A DNA stretch of 64,000 nt, from assembly GCF_004791165.1 (NCBI RefSeq), contig NZ_SRUZ01000005.1:310001-374000 (forward strand), written 5' to 3'. Within the stretch, counting starts at the first letter, position 1. Each line of letters begins with the position of its first letter. Source of the DNA: Mesorhizobium sp. M8A.F.Ca.ET.218.01.1.1 (GTDB lineage: Bacteria > Pseudomonadota > Alphaproteobacteria > Rhizobiales > Rhizobiaceae). Shown piece by piece: positions 51,576 to 59,405 of this stretch. The notes under the pieces are model-generated. The model ran no database searches. It was not told the origin of the DNA and worked only from the letters and a program-made list of their open reading frames with translations. Made by a program: the position numbers and the translations under genes.

Positions 51576-52645
51576 GCGCCGGCTCGCTCGATGCCGGCCA
51601 GAAGATCGATCACCGCTTGCGGCGTCACCTCGCCGATCGGCTTGCCGGTGCCGTTGACCACGGCGAACGGTTTACCGGCGGCAACGATGCTGGCCGAGAA
51701 GCTGGCGATCTTGGCCTCCGGCGCCACCGTGCCGCCATGTTCGGCGCCATCGCAAGGGCGCATCAGGCTGCGTGCCGAAATCACCTTGGCGCGGTCGACG
51801 TCACGGGTGAACTCGGCGACGTAGTCGGTCGCCGGATTGACCACCAGTTGCTCCGGCGTGCCGATCTGGATGACTTCGCCGTCCTTCATGATGGCGATGC
51901 GGTCGGCCAGCCTTATCGCCTCGTCGAAATCATGGGTGATGAAGACGATGGTCTTGTGCAGCATGGTCTGCAGCCGCATCAGCTCATCCTGCATCTCGCG
52001 GCGGATCAATGGATCGAGCGCCGAGAACGGCTCGTCGAGAAACCAGATTTCCGGCTTGGTGGCGAGACTGCGGGCGATGCCGACGCGCTGCTGCTGGCCG
52101 CCGGAAAGCTCGCGCGGATAGAAATGCTCGCGCCCGCGCAGGCCGACGAGTTCGATGACTTCCCGGGCGCGAGCCTCGCGTGTCGAACGATCCTGTCCCT
52201 GGATGCTGAGCGGGAAGGCGATGTTGTCGAGCACGTTCAGATGCGGCAGCAGCGCAAAATTCTGGAATACCATGCCCATGCGGTGGCGCCTGAGTTCGAT
52301 CAGCGCGGCATCGGAAATCTCGAGCAGGTCCTTGCCTTCGAATTCGACCTTGCCATGTGTCGGTTCGACCAGCCGCGACATGCAGCGCACCAGCGTCGAC
52401 TTGCCAGACCCTGACAGGCCCATGATGATGAAGATCTCGCCCTGTCGGATTTCGAGATCGACGGCGCGCACCGCGCCGACCAGCCCCGCTCCGGCTATGT
52501 CGGCTGCGCTGGCCTTGCCGTCGCGCTCGCGGATGAAATTGGCGGCGTTCGTCCCAAACAGTTTCCAGACATTGCGGCAGGCAAGTTTTATCGGCCGGGG
52601 ATCTTTCCCCGTCGCGTTCGATGCCTGTTCAATAGCTTTCGTCAT
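51572..52645 (-). CDS. tmoW: TMAO ABC transporter ATPase
   Basis: A 357-residue glycine-betaine/proline-type (ProV/OpuAA) ATPase. Motifs are Walker A IMGLSGSGKSTLVRC near residue 75, Q-loop MVFQNFALLPHLNV, signature LSGGQQQRVGIARSLA and Walker B IWFLDEPFSALDPLIRREMQDEL. The extended C-terminus (IASFSASIVAAGKPFAVVNG, then KPIGEVTPQAVIDLLAG) is a CBS-like regulatory region. It follows tmoX after a perfect palindrome and overlaps tmoV by 4 bases. Confidence 0.88.
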   Translation of the reverse strand: MTKAIEQASNATGKDPRPIKLACRNVWKLFGTNAANFIRERDGKASAADIAGAGLVGAVRAVDLEIRQGEIFIIMGLSGSGKSTLVRCMSRLVEPTHGKVEFEGKDLLEISDAALIELRRHRMGMVFQNFALLPHLNVLDNIAFPLSIQGQDRSTREARAREVIELVGLRGREHFYPRELSGGQQQRVGIARSLATKPEIWFLDEPFSALDPLIRREMQDELMRLQTMLHKTIVFITHDFDEAIRLADRIAIMKDGEVIQIGTPEQLVVNPATDYVAEFTRDVDRAKVISARSLMRPCDGAEHGGTVAPEAKIASFSASIVAAGKPFAVVNGTGKPIGEVTPQAVIDLLAGIERAGA

Positions 52646-52674
52646 TCAGTCGTCCTTCTGGAACACCAGGAATT

Positions 52675-52702
52675 GAGACCCGGCTGGTACCAGCCGGGTC
52701 TC
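52675..52702 (-). promoter_or_regulatory. Perfect 28-bp palindrome between tmoX and tmoW
   Basis: GAGACCCGGCTGGT and its exact complement, without spacer, lie 20 bases after the tmoX stop. There is no T-tract on the minus strand. It is probably an mRNA hairpin that protects tmoX message and limits read-through, giving more binding protein than ATPase or permease. Confidence 0.65.
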
Positions 52703-52721
52703 CCTTTTCCAGTCGGAGCGA

Positions 52722-53696
52722 TCACTGCGCCCAGGCTTTCCAGTCGGCTTCGTGGGCGGCGATCCAGGCAGCGGCGACATCCTCCGGCGTCTTGCCGTCG
52801 AGATCGATCTCGCCGCTCATCTTGTTCAACTCGTCGGTGTCGATCGTGTAGGCTTTGGCCACCTTGTAGGCGACCGGCCATTTGTCCTTCATGCCGTTCC
52901 AGGAATATTTCCAGATCTCGCCATGCGGCTTGCCGCAGTCGTATTTGGCGTCCGGGTTCACGCCCCATTTCGGGTCGTTGTAGCACTCGGGTGTGTATTC
53001 GGGGAATTGCACCCATTCGCCCTTGTATTTTGCAGGCGCCCAATGCGGTGAGTAGATCCACAGCATGATCGGCGCCTTGCGCTGATAGGCGGAATCGAGT
53101 TCGGCGAACATCGCCGCATCGGTGCCGGCATGGATGACGGTGAAGGGCAGTTTCAGCGCCGCGACACGTTCGTCGTCAAAACCTTCCCAGGTCACCGGGC
53201 CACCGAGATAGCGCCCTTTCGGTGCCGTCTCGGCGGTCGAGAACGATGCCGCGCAGGTGGCGTCGAGCAGCGCGTGCCAGTCCGGCAAGGTCGGGCACTT
53301 TTCCTTCATGTATTCAGGAAACCACCACTCTTCCTTGGCTTTCGGGCCGAGCTTGCCGAGCCGTTCGGTCTGGCCAGTGGCGTCGGAGGCCTTCATGGCC
53401 TCGCCGGCGGTGGTGTCCCAGAACTCCAGGCCGACATCGATGTCGCCATTGGTGAGGCCGGTGGTCAGGCTGGAGAGATAGTCGGCGGTCGGATATTCGA
53501 CGGTATAGCCGAGCTTTTCCAGGATGCCGCCGAGGATCTTGGCGTTGAGGTTGACGCTGGTCCAGTCGAACAAGGCAATCTTGATCGGGTCGTTGGACTC
53601 CGGTGCCGCTGCCTGCGCTGTCGGCGTCATGACACTTGCCGCGGCAAGTGCAAAAGCTCCCATTGAGAATTTCGAAATCACACTGCGAACTGGCAT
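52722..53696 (-). CDS. tmoX: TMAO-binding periplasmic protein
   Basis: A 324-residue OpuAC-type binding protein. It has a signal peptide (VISKFSMGAFALAAASVMTP, cleavage near AQA-AA). The mature part is rich in Trp and Tyr that could form a cation-pi box for quaternary or N-oxide ligands: IALFDWTSVNLNAKILGGIL, DIDVGLEFWDTTAGEAMKA, WWFPEYMKEKCPTLPDW and MLWIYSPHWAPAKY. ATG at 53696 follows AAGGAGAA. It heads tmoXWV next to tmm. Choline or betaine binding is the alternative. Confidence 0.86.
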   Translation of the reverse strand: MPVRSVISKFSMGAFALAAASVMTPTAQAAAPESNDPIKIALFDWTSVNLNAKILGGILEKLGYTVEYPTADYLSSLTTGLTNGDIDVGLEFWDTTAGEAMKASDATGQTERLGKLGPKAKEEWWFPEYMKEKCPTLPDWHALLDATCAASFSTAETAPKGRYLGGPVTWEGFDDERVAALKLPFTVIHAGTDAAMFAELDSAYQRKAPIMLWIYSPHWAPAKYKGEWVQFPEYTPECYNDPKWGVNPDAKYDCGKPHGEIWKYSWNGMKDKWPVAYKVAKAYTIDTDELNKMSGEIDLDGKTPEDVAAAWIAAHEADWKAWAQ

Positions 53697-54119
53697 TGCT
53701 TGGTTCTCCTTCAAGCTGTGACGTTTATTGGTCGTTCCCTTCTTGCGTCTTTTCTTGATTGTGTTGGAAAGGCTGGCTGTTGCGCAAGGCTGTTGTCGCC
53801 AGCGGCGCAAGGCCGGCGCGGCGATGCTCGATTTCGATGATGACGGATGCTGCCGGGGCGGCCCAGTCTCATGGCCGATCGATCGCCGCGATAGCAATCC
53901 GCGGATCACTTGCCAGTCCTGCGGCGCTCTGCAAGGTGCGAGCCATCAAGGTCATGATCTCGGCTGTTGGCCGGCAAGCCCCGTCTCGCCAGCGCGTTTC
54001 ATAGGATGAAATTATATATACCAACGTTCATGCCGCGCAACGACTAACGCTACGTTCGCGGCGTATTTCAGGCTGCAGGCCAAGTCGGCCGACGCCGACG
54101 GACAGGGCTCGCATGCCTG
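53697..54119. other. Intergenic region, no convincing gene
   Basis: It holds the tmoX promoter and the tail of the SDR gene. Short open frames occur on both strands (for example a minus-strand frame near 53870-54000 reading MARTLQSAAGLASDPRIAIAAIDRP) but none has a start with a ribosome-binding site. An AT-rich patch at 54008-54021 stands out. No clear copy of the cluster motif was seen. Confidence 0.4.
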
Positions 54120-54884
54120 TTACCAGCAGACGTAGCCGCCGTCGACGATCAGGTCGAGGCCGGTGACGAAGCTCGACGCCCGGCTGGCCAGGAACACTGT
54201 CGGCCCGACCATTTCCTCGGGCGCCGCCATTCGTCCCATCGGCGTGTCGCGTTTGAAGATCTTGACCTCTTCCGCAACCTCCGGCCGCTTGTTCATCGGC
54301 GTCAGCGTGTAGCCCGGGCTGACGACGTTGACGCGCAGCCCGCGATCGGCCCACTCCATGGCCAGGCTCTTCGACATATGGATGACGGCGGCCTTCGAGG
54401 AATTGTAGTGCGCCTGCGTCAGCCCGCGATTGACGATGGTGCCCGACATCGAGGCGATGTTGATGATCGAGCCCTTGCCGCGCGCCAGCATCTTGCGCGC
54501 TTCGGCCTGGCAGGACAGGAACACGCCGGCGACATTGACTTCGTGCACCCTCCGCCATTTGTCCAGCGACAGCGCCTCGGCTGGTTCCGAGCCGGCAATG
54601 CCGGCATTGTTGACGGCGACCGTCAACGCACCGAGTTCGGCTTCGATGCGATCGATGGCCGTGGCGAGGTCACCCTCCGACGTCACCGTGCCGGCCAGCA
54701 CCAGCGCCTTGCGCCCGAGTGCCGTGATCCGGTGGGCGGTTTCGTCCAGCCCGCCCTTCGACGTATGGCCGAAACAGGCGACATCGGCGCCTGCTTCGGC
54801 CAGCCCGATCGCGATTGCCTGGCCGATGCCGCTGCCGGCACCGGTGACCAGTGCGACGTCACCATTCAGTTTGAAAAGATCCAT
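54120..54884 (-). CDS. Short-chain dehydrogenase/reductase
   Basis: A 254-residue classical SDR. The NAD(P) motif VTGAGSGIGQAIAIGLA is at residues 14-30, NNAGIAGSEPAEAL near 95, and the catalytic Ser and YNSSK tetrad (SMSGTIVNRGLTQAHYNSSKAA, residues 148-169). The C-terminal FVTGLDLIVDGGYVCW is typical of sugar or polyol dehydrogenases. ATG at 54884 follows GGGAGGGCTAGCA. No neighbour indicates the substrate; the gene appears to stand alone. Confidence 0.86.
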   Translation of the reverse strand: MDLFKLNGDVALVTGAGSGIGQAIAIGLAEAGADVACFGHTSKGGLDETAHRITALGRKALVLAGTVTSEGDLATAIDRIEAELGALTVAVNNAGIAGSEPAEALSLDKWRRVHEVNVAGVFLSCQAEARKMLARGKGSIINIASMSGTIVNRGLTQAHYNSSKAAVIHMSKSLAMEWADRGLRVNVVSPGYTLTPMNKRPEVAEEVKIFKRDTPMGRMAAPEEMVGPTVFLASRASSFVTGLDLIVDGGYVCW

Positions 54885-54941
54885 TGCTAGCCCTCCCTGT
54901 GCGGTGAGGGTATTCGCTATGCCGTCTCTCGATCAACCTCT

Positions 54942-55523
54942 TCAGAAATCACAGGCCCTCGGGCGCATTTCAGAGGACCAGTCCTTCAGCGGTACCGGTT
55001 TGAACTTGCCCTTGATGGGTTTGCCCGCCTCCAAATCCTTGGAGACGGTACCCTTGCCGGTGAGATAGTTGATGTCGCATTCGCCAAGCGTCGTCTCGAC
55101 GCCGCTCGACGTCTGCTGGTTCCAGTCCCAATTGCGGCTATAGCCGCCGACCAGGAACTTGCCCTGGCGATGCACGATCGTCAGCGTCTCTTCCGTCGAT
55201 TTGCTGGCGCCGCAGCCGAAGCAGGACGTAACCGACAGCGATCCCTTGTCCTTGCTTTCGAGATCGATGACCCGGTCTTCCGTCAGCCCTTTCCTGACGA
55301 AATCCGCTTGGCGTGAGGGACCGGGCTTTTCCGAGTCCAGATAGATGTAGAGATCGGCGGGGCCGCCGGCCTCTTGCTGGACGACCGCCCGGTCGCTCTT
55401 GCCGTCCCGATCGATGTCGAGCTTCAACTCGAAGGCGGGAGCGTTCTTGGCAAGCACCGGCATCGGCGTCGCCGCCAGGGCGACAAGCCAGGGCCAAATC
55501 GCATGATGGAGTGCTTTCCTCAT
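54942..55523 (-). CDS. Putative secreted protein of unknown function
   Basis: About 193 residues with a Sec-type signal peptide (HHAIWPWLVALAATPMPVLA). The mature part begins with an EF-hand-like acidic turn (LKLDIDRDGKSDRAVVQ), then a Cys pair in TSCFGCGASKSTEETL and the aromatic GGYSRNWDWNQQTSSGVETTLGECDINYLTGKG. It resembles periplasmic proteins that accompany FG-GAP-like calcium turns, but I do not recognise a named family. The start at 55523 is chosen for the signal peptide; the ribosome-binding site is weak. Confidence 0.7.
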   Translation of the reverse strand: MRKALHHAIWPWLVALAATPMPVLAKNAPAFELKLDIDRDGKSDRAVVQQEAGGPADLYIYLDSEKPGPSRQADFVRKGLTEDRVIDLESKDKGSLSVTSCFGCGASKSTEETLTIVHRQGKFLVGGYSRNWDWNQQTSSGVETTLGECDINYLTGKGTVSKDLEAGKPIKGKFKPVPLKDWSSEMRPRACDF

Positions 55524-55623
55524 AAGCAGGTGTCCGCCGCGGCACAAAAATAGCACCGCTGCCGACGGACGCAAATGCGAAACGCAAGGCTGAACCAGGT
55601 CCTGACCAGTCGAGCGTGAAGGC

Positions 55624-56508
55624 TCAGAAATATCCGTCGGACGCGGCCGTGGCCTCCTTAGGGATTTCGACGCCGTCGACCAGGATCTTGTCGACCAGTT
55701 CGTGGTGGAAACAGACCAGTCCCTTGATGCGTTCTGCTTCATGCACCGGCTCTGGATAGTACCAGACCAGGTTCTCGTGGCGCTTCTTGGCTGTCGTCAC
55801 GTGATAGTAGTTGGAGATGCCCTTGTAGGGGCAGCGTGAGATGTAGCGGCTGGGCGCAAACATATCGAGCCGTGTGTCCGATATGGGCAGATAATGGCGC
55901 ACTGGATGCCCGGTCTCGAACAGGAACACGCCGCGCCGTGAATCTGCGACCTGCTCGCCATCGAGGATAACCTGTACGCGCCGCGAGGAGGGCAGGCAGT
56001 CGACGCGGCGGAACGGATCGCGGGCATGGACGAAGATCTCCTCGTCCTCCTCGAACCAGTGGCCCATCTTGCTCCACACGAACGACATGTAGCCTGAGAT
56101 CGGCGGGCAACCCTTGACGGGATCGAGATAGCGCCATGCGCCATCCTCGACCAGGGTGATGCCTGTATTGAGCGAGTAGTGCGTGGCGACGCCCTTGTAT
56201 GGGTCTTCCGTCGTCGTCTTCGAGGGCAGCAGGAATTCCTCGCGCACGTCCTCGATCGGAAAATAGTAGACCGGCAGATGGTCGGATTCGTACAGAACCA
56301 GTGCCCTGGTGGTGTCGGCAACGGTCATCGAACCGACCTGGACCCGCAGCCGCTTCAGCGAGGGCATGGTGAAGGCGACATAGCCGGGCTCGAAATCGTA
56401 CTGCACGATAGTGTCGAGCACGGGGAAATGCGGTCCGCGACCGCGCAGATGAGGCTTGCGAATGGTAGTCTCCCGTTTCTTGTCTGTCGTGGCCGGACGA
56501 GGGCGCAT
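55624..56508 (-). CDS. Double DUF427-domain protein
   Basis: About 294 residues with two copies of the DUF427 beta-tent fold. The first has TMTVADTTRALVLYESDHLPVYYFP-like sequence (starting near residue 60) and ends in EDPYKGVATHYSL. The second has GEQVADSRRGVFLFETGHPVRHYLP and ends in SRCPYKGISNYYHV. WRYLDP and VWYYPEPVHEAERIKGLVCFHHELVD follow each copy. Function unknown. ATG at 56508 lacks a ribosome-binding site. GGGAGA lies just inside the frame, so the true start may be a little further downstream. Confidence 0.8.
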   Translation of the reverse strand: MRPRPATTDKKRETTIRKPHLRGRGPHFPVLDTIVQYDFEPGYVAFTMPSLKRLRVQVGSMTVADTTRALVLYESDHLPVYYFPIEDVREEFLLPSKTTTEDPYKGVATHYSLNTGITLVEDGAWRYLDPVKGCPPISGYMSFVWSKMGHWFEEDEEIFVHARDPFRRVDCLPSSRRVQVILDGEQVADSRRGVFLFETGHPVRHYLPISDTRLDMFAPSRYISRCPYKGISNYYHVTTAKKRHENLVWYYPEPVHEAERIKGLVCFHHELVDKILVDGVEIPKEATAASDGYF

Positions 56509-56698
56509 GGCTAGGGCGATATGAGGCCGAGCCGATGGCCGGCGAGGGCTTCCGGGCGGCGGGCGTTGCCGGTGTCGAACCGCTGGAACGATGGCCCCCC
56601 ATCGTTTGTCGCGGCCCTGTTGCCGGACAGCCTCGCCGCCCGAAACACGGAGCGGTCCAATCTGGCTTCTGCCTGTTCGAGCATGATCTCGGCAGCCT

Positions 56699-58354
56699 CT
56701 ACCCCAGCGACACACGATCGAGCAGCAGCCCGGCGGCGATCGGCGGCAGGCCGCTGACATTCTTGCGCACCGGCACCAGAAGGTCGGGGAAGTAGCTGAA
56801 GATCACAGGCGTCTCGTCGAGCAGCAGTTTCTGGATGTCGGATGCCGCCGCGCGCTGCGCGCCGATGTCCAGCGCCTTGAGATAGCTGGCGACCATGCCG
56901 TCATAGGCAGGGCTCTTGAAATGCGCGGCGTTCCACGGGCCGTCGCCGACCAGGGGGCTCTTCAAAAAGACATTCGGCACGCTGCGGTGAGCGTAGTCGG
57001 TGATGCCGAGCGGGCTGTCCAGCCAGTCCGACTGGCCAAACACCGCCTTGCCGTAATATTTGTCCTGATCCTCGATGTTGAGCGAAATGCGGGCGCCGAT
57101 CTCCTTGGCGAAATTCTGGAACAGTTGCGCATAGCCCGGAATGTCGGAATAGCGCAGCGTCGTCAGCGTGATGTCGAAGCCGCTGGCGAGGCCCGCCGCA
57201 TCCATGAGTTGCTTGGCCTTGGCGATATCCTGGGTGCGCTGCGCCACCGACTTGTCGGTGGCGGGGAAGGCCGGCGCGAACGGGCTGTCATTGCCGGTGG
57301 CCGCCATGCCGCGGCACAAGCCGTCGACCAGCTTGGACCGATCGATGCTGAGCGCAAGCGCCTGGCGCACGCGCTTGTCGGTGAAAGGCGCCATGTCGCA
57401 GCGCATGTGAAGCTGGCGGTGCGCCGTCGAGGCGACGCGCAGCACCGTGATGTCGGGGCTGTTCAGCACCACCTGGCTGACGTCGAGCGGAACCGCGTCG
57501 AGAATGTCGACCTCGCCGGCCTGCAGCGCCAGGATGCGCGGTTGCACATCACCGTAGAACTTGAATTCGAGACGGTCGGGCAGCGCTTTTTCGCCCCAAT
57601 AGTCGGGGTTGCGGACGAAGGTCGCACCGACCTTGGGCGTGTAGGTCTCCATCCGGAACGGCCCGGTGCCCTCGAAGGTCTTTTCGTAGTCGCCCTTGTA
57701 GCTCGCCGGCAGGATGACGGCGTTGTAATTGTCGATCGACACCGAGTAGGGAAAACTGCCGTTCGGCGCGTCGAGATGGAAGGCGACGGTGTGGTCGTCA
57801 ACCTTCTGGGTTCCGCCTTTCGACAGCAGGCCCTTGAACACCGACAGCGCGTTGGAGGCGCCATTGGGATCGGCCAGCCGATCGAACGTCGCGACAACGT
57901 CCTCGGCCTTGAAGTCCTCGCCATTGTGGAATTTCACGCCCTTGCGCAGCTTGAAGGTCCACACGCTGCCGTCTTCGTTGGGCGACCAGCTTTCCGCCAG
58001 AACCGGTTTCAGGGTCAGGTCCGGCTGGGTGATGCAGAGGAATTCGGCGGTCTGGAAAACCAGCTGGTAGCTGCCGCTGTCATAGAAGGTGACGGGGTCG
58101 ATGGCGCCGCCCGGCGTCGCCACGCCGGCGCGCACCGTGCCGCCCGGCTTCCCCTCGGCGAGGGCCTTTTGCGTCCCGAAACCCGCCGCTCCCAAAATGC
58201 CACCAAGCAATGGCAGCGACAGGCCAAGCACGCTGCCATGGCGCAGGAAATCACGCCGGTCGACCCTGCCGGCCAGCAATTCGTCGACAGCGGAATTTTC
58301 GATTGCGGTCAGGTTTTTGCGGGCGGCGTCAATCGTCATGAAATGCCTTGGCAT
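56699..58354 (-). CDS. ABC transporter substrate-binding protein, family 5 (peptide/nickel type)
   Basis: A 551-residue binding protein. The N-terminus has a Tat-like signal (RRDFLRHGSVLGLSLPLLGG, residues 33-52), unusual because it follows about 30 polar residues. The SBP_bac_5 core includes LKPVLAESWSPNEDGSVWTFKLRKGVKFHNGEDFKAEDV near residue 115 and DKRVRQALALSIDRSKLVDGL near 325. It is paralogous to the partial protein at 63334-64000, with long shared stretches in the last 200 residues. It is divergent from the LysR gene, which likely controls it. Ligand unknown. Confidence 0.87.
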   Translation of the reverse strand: MPRHFMTIDAARKNLTAIENSAVDELLAGRVDRRDFLRHGSVLGLSLPLLGGILGAAGFGTQKALAEGKPGGTVRAGVATPGGAIDPVTFYDSGSYQLVFQTAEFLCITQPDLTLKPVLAESWSPNEDGSVWTFKLRKGVKFHNGEDFKAEDVVATFDRLADPNGASNALSVFKGLLSKGGTQKVDDHTVAFHLDAPNGSFPYSVSIDNYNAVILPASYKGDYEKTFEGTGPFRMETYTPKVGATFVRNPDYWGEKALPDRLEFKFYGDVQPRILALQAGEVDILDAVPLDVSQVVLNSPDITVLRVASTAHRQLHMRCDMAPFTDKRVRQALALSIDRSKLVDGLCRGMAATGNDSPFAPAFPATDKSVAQRTQDIAKAKQLMDAAGLASGFDITLTTLRYSDIPGYAQLFQNFAKEIGARISLNIEDQDKYYGKAVFGQSDWLDSPLGITDYAHRSVPNVFLKSPLVGDGPWNAAHFKSPAYDGMVASYLKALDIGAQRAAASDIQKLLLDETPVIFSYFPDLLVPVRKNVSGLPPIAAGLLLDRVSLG

Positions 58355-58439
58355 GGCTGCATTCCTCGCTTGCCCTTGGGAGATCGGCCATTTAGGGCAT
58401 TGTTGACCGCGACCGGAAAGCGATATTTTTTGATAGGGT

Positions 58440-58458
58440 CCATCGAAATTTTCGATGG
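58440..58458. promoter_or_regulatory. Perfect palindrome at the LysR/binding-protein divergent promoter
   Basis: CCATCGAAATTTTCGATGG is a 19-bp palindrome with 9-bp arms, containing a T-N11-A LysR-box pattern. It ends 12 bases before the LysR ATG, so a bound regulator would block its own translation start region (autoregulation), with the divergent binding-protein gene 85 bases the other way. Confidence 0.6.
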
Positions 58459-58470
58459 AGGAGTGATGGC

Positions 58471-59373
58471 ATGGATACCGAAAACCTGCGCAGCTTCCTC
58501 GAAGTCGCCGAACATGGCAGCTTCACTGTCGCCGCCAACCGGCTCAATCTCGCGCAATCCACCGTCAGTGCGCGGATAAGGGGGCTTGAGGAGCAGTTGG
58601 GGCGCCGGCTCTTTGTCCGTGACCGCGACGGCGTCACGTTGACGCCAGCCGGCCGGCAGTTCCTGCCGCATGCCTCCTCCATCACTCGCACCTGGGAGCA
58701 ATCCAGGCAGGATATCGCCGTTCCCGATGGCTACGAGACGCTGTTGCGCTTCACCGCGCCAGCCTATCTGTGGGAGCGCATCACCTCGCCATGGGTCGAG
58801 TGGATGCGCACCAGAAGGCCGAACGTGGCGCTACGGCTGGAAGGAAGCTTTCCCGACCAGGCAATCGACCAGTTGGCCGAAGGCTTGCTCGACATCTGCA
58901 TCCTCTATCTGCCGCGCCCACATCCCGGCATCGTCTACGAGACGCTCGCCGTCGACCAGGTGGTGCTCGTCCAGCATGCCGCCCAGACGCAGCTGTGGAC
59001 CGAAAACTACATACTGATGGACTGGGGGCTCGAATTCCGCATCGAGCATGACCGGGCATTCGCCGGCATGGTCAAACCGGCTATCTCGGCGGGGCTGGTC
59101 TTCATCGGGCTCCAGCATGTCCTGTCGCAGCACGCCGCCGCCTATCTGCCGCTCAGCGCCGTCAGCGGGCATATCGAGCGCGGCGAAATGCGACGCATCG
59201 ACAACACGCCGGTATTTCAACGGCCGATCTATCTCGCCTATCCCAGCAATCCCGCCTCGTCCGACACGCTCGACGTCGCGTTGACCGGGCTGCGCACGCT
59301 GGCCAGGGATTGGACCGAAGGTCAGGGGTTTTCGGAAGGCGACCGTTCCCTGGGCATCGCCAGCCAGGTGTAA
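58471..59373 (+). CDS. LysR-family transcriptional regulator
   Basis: A 300-residue LysR regulator with an N-terminal winged HTH (LRSFLEVAEHGSFTVAANRL, then LAQSTVSARIRGLEEQLGRRLF, residues 5-50) and a substrate-binding domain of the usual length. ATG at 58471 follows GGAGGAG. It lies between two units of the family-5 importer, divergent from the binding protein at 56699-58354, and is their likely regulator. Confidence 0.9.
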   Translation: MDTENLRSFLEVAEHGSFTVAANRLNLAQSTVSARIRGLEEQLGRRLFVRDRDGVTLTPAGRQFLPHASSITRTWEQSRQDIAVPDGYETLLRFTAPAYLWERITSPWVEWMRTRRPNVALRLEGSFPDQAIDQLAEGLLDICILYLPRPHPGIVYETLAVDQVVLVQHAAQTQLWTENYILMDWGLEFRIEHDRAFAGMVKPAISAGLVFIGLQHVLSQHAAAYLPLSAVSGHIERGEMRRIDNTPVFQRPIYLAYPSNPASSDTLDVALTGLRTLARDWTEGQGFSEGDRSLGIASQV

Positions 59374-59405
59374 CCGGCCAGGCAAATGCCCCATGCGATG
59401 TCTCG

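Noticed and set aside
53728..54009. Short open frames between tmoX and the SDR gene
   Set aside because: No plausible start signal and no motif. The stretch is treated as intergenic.
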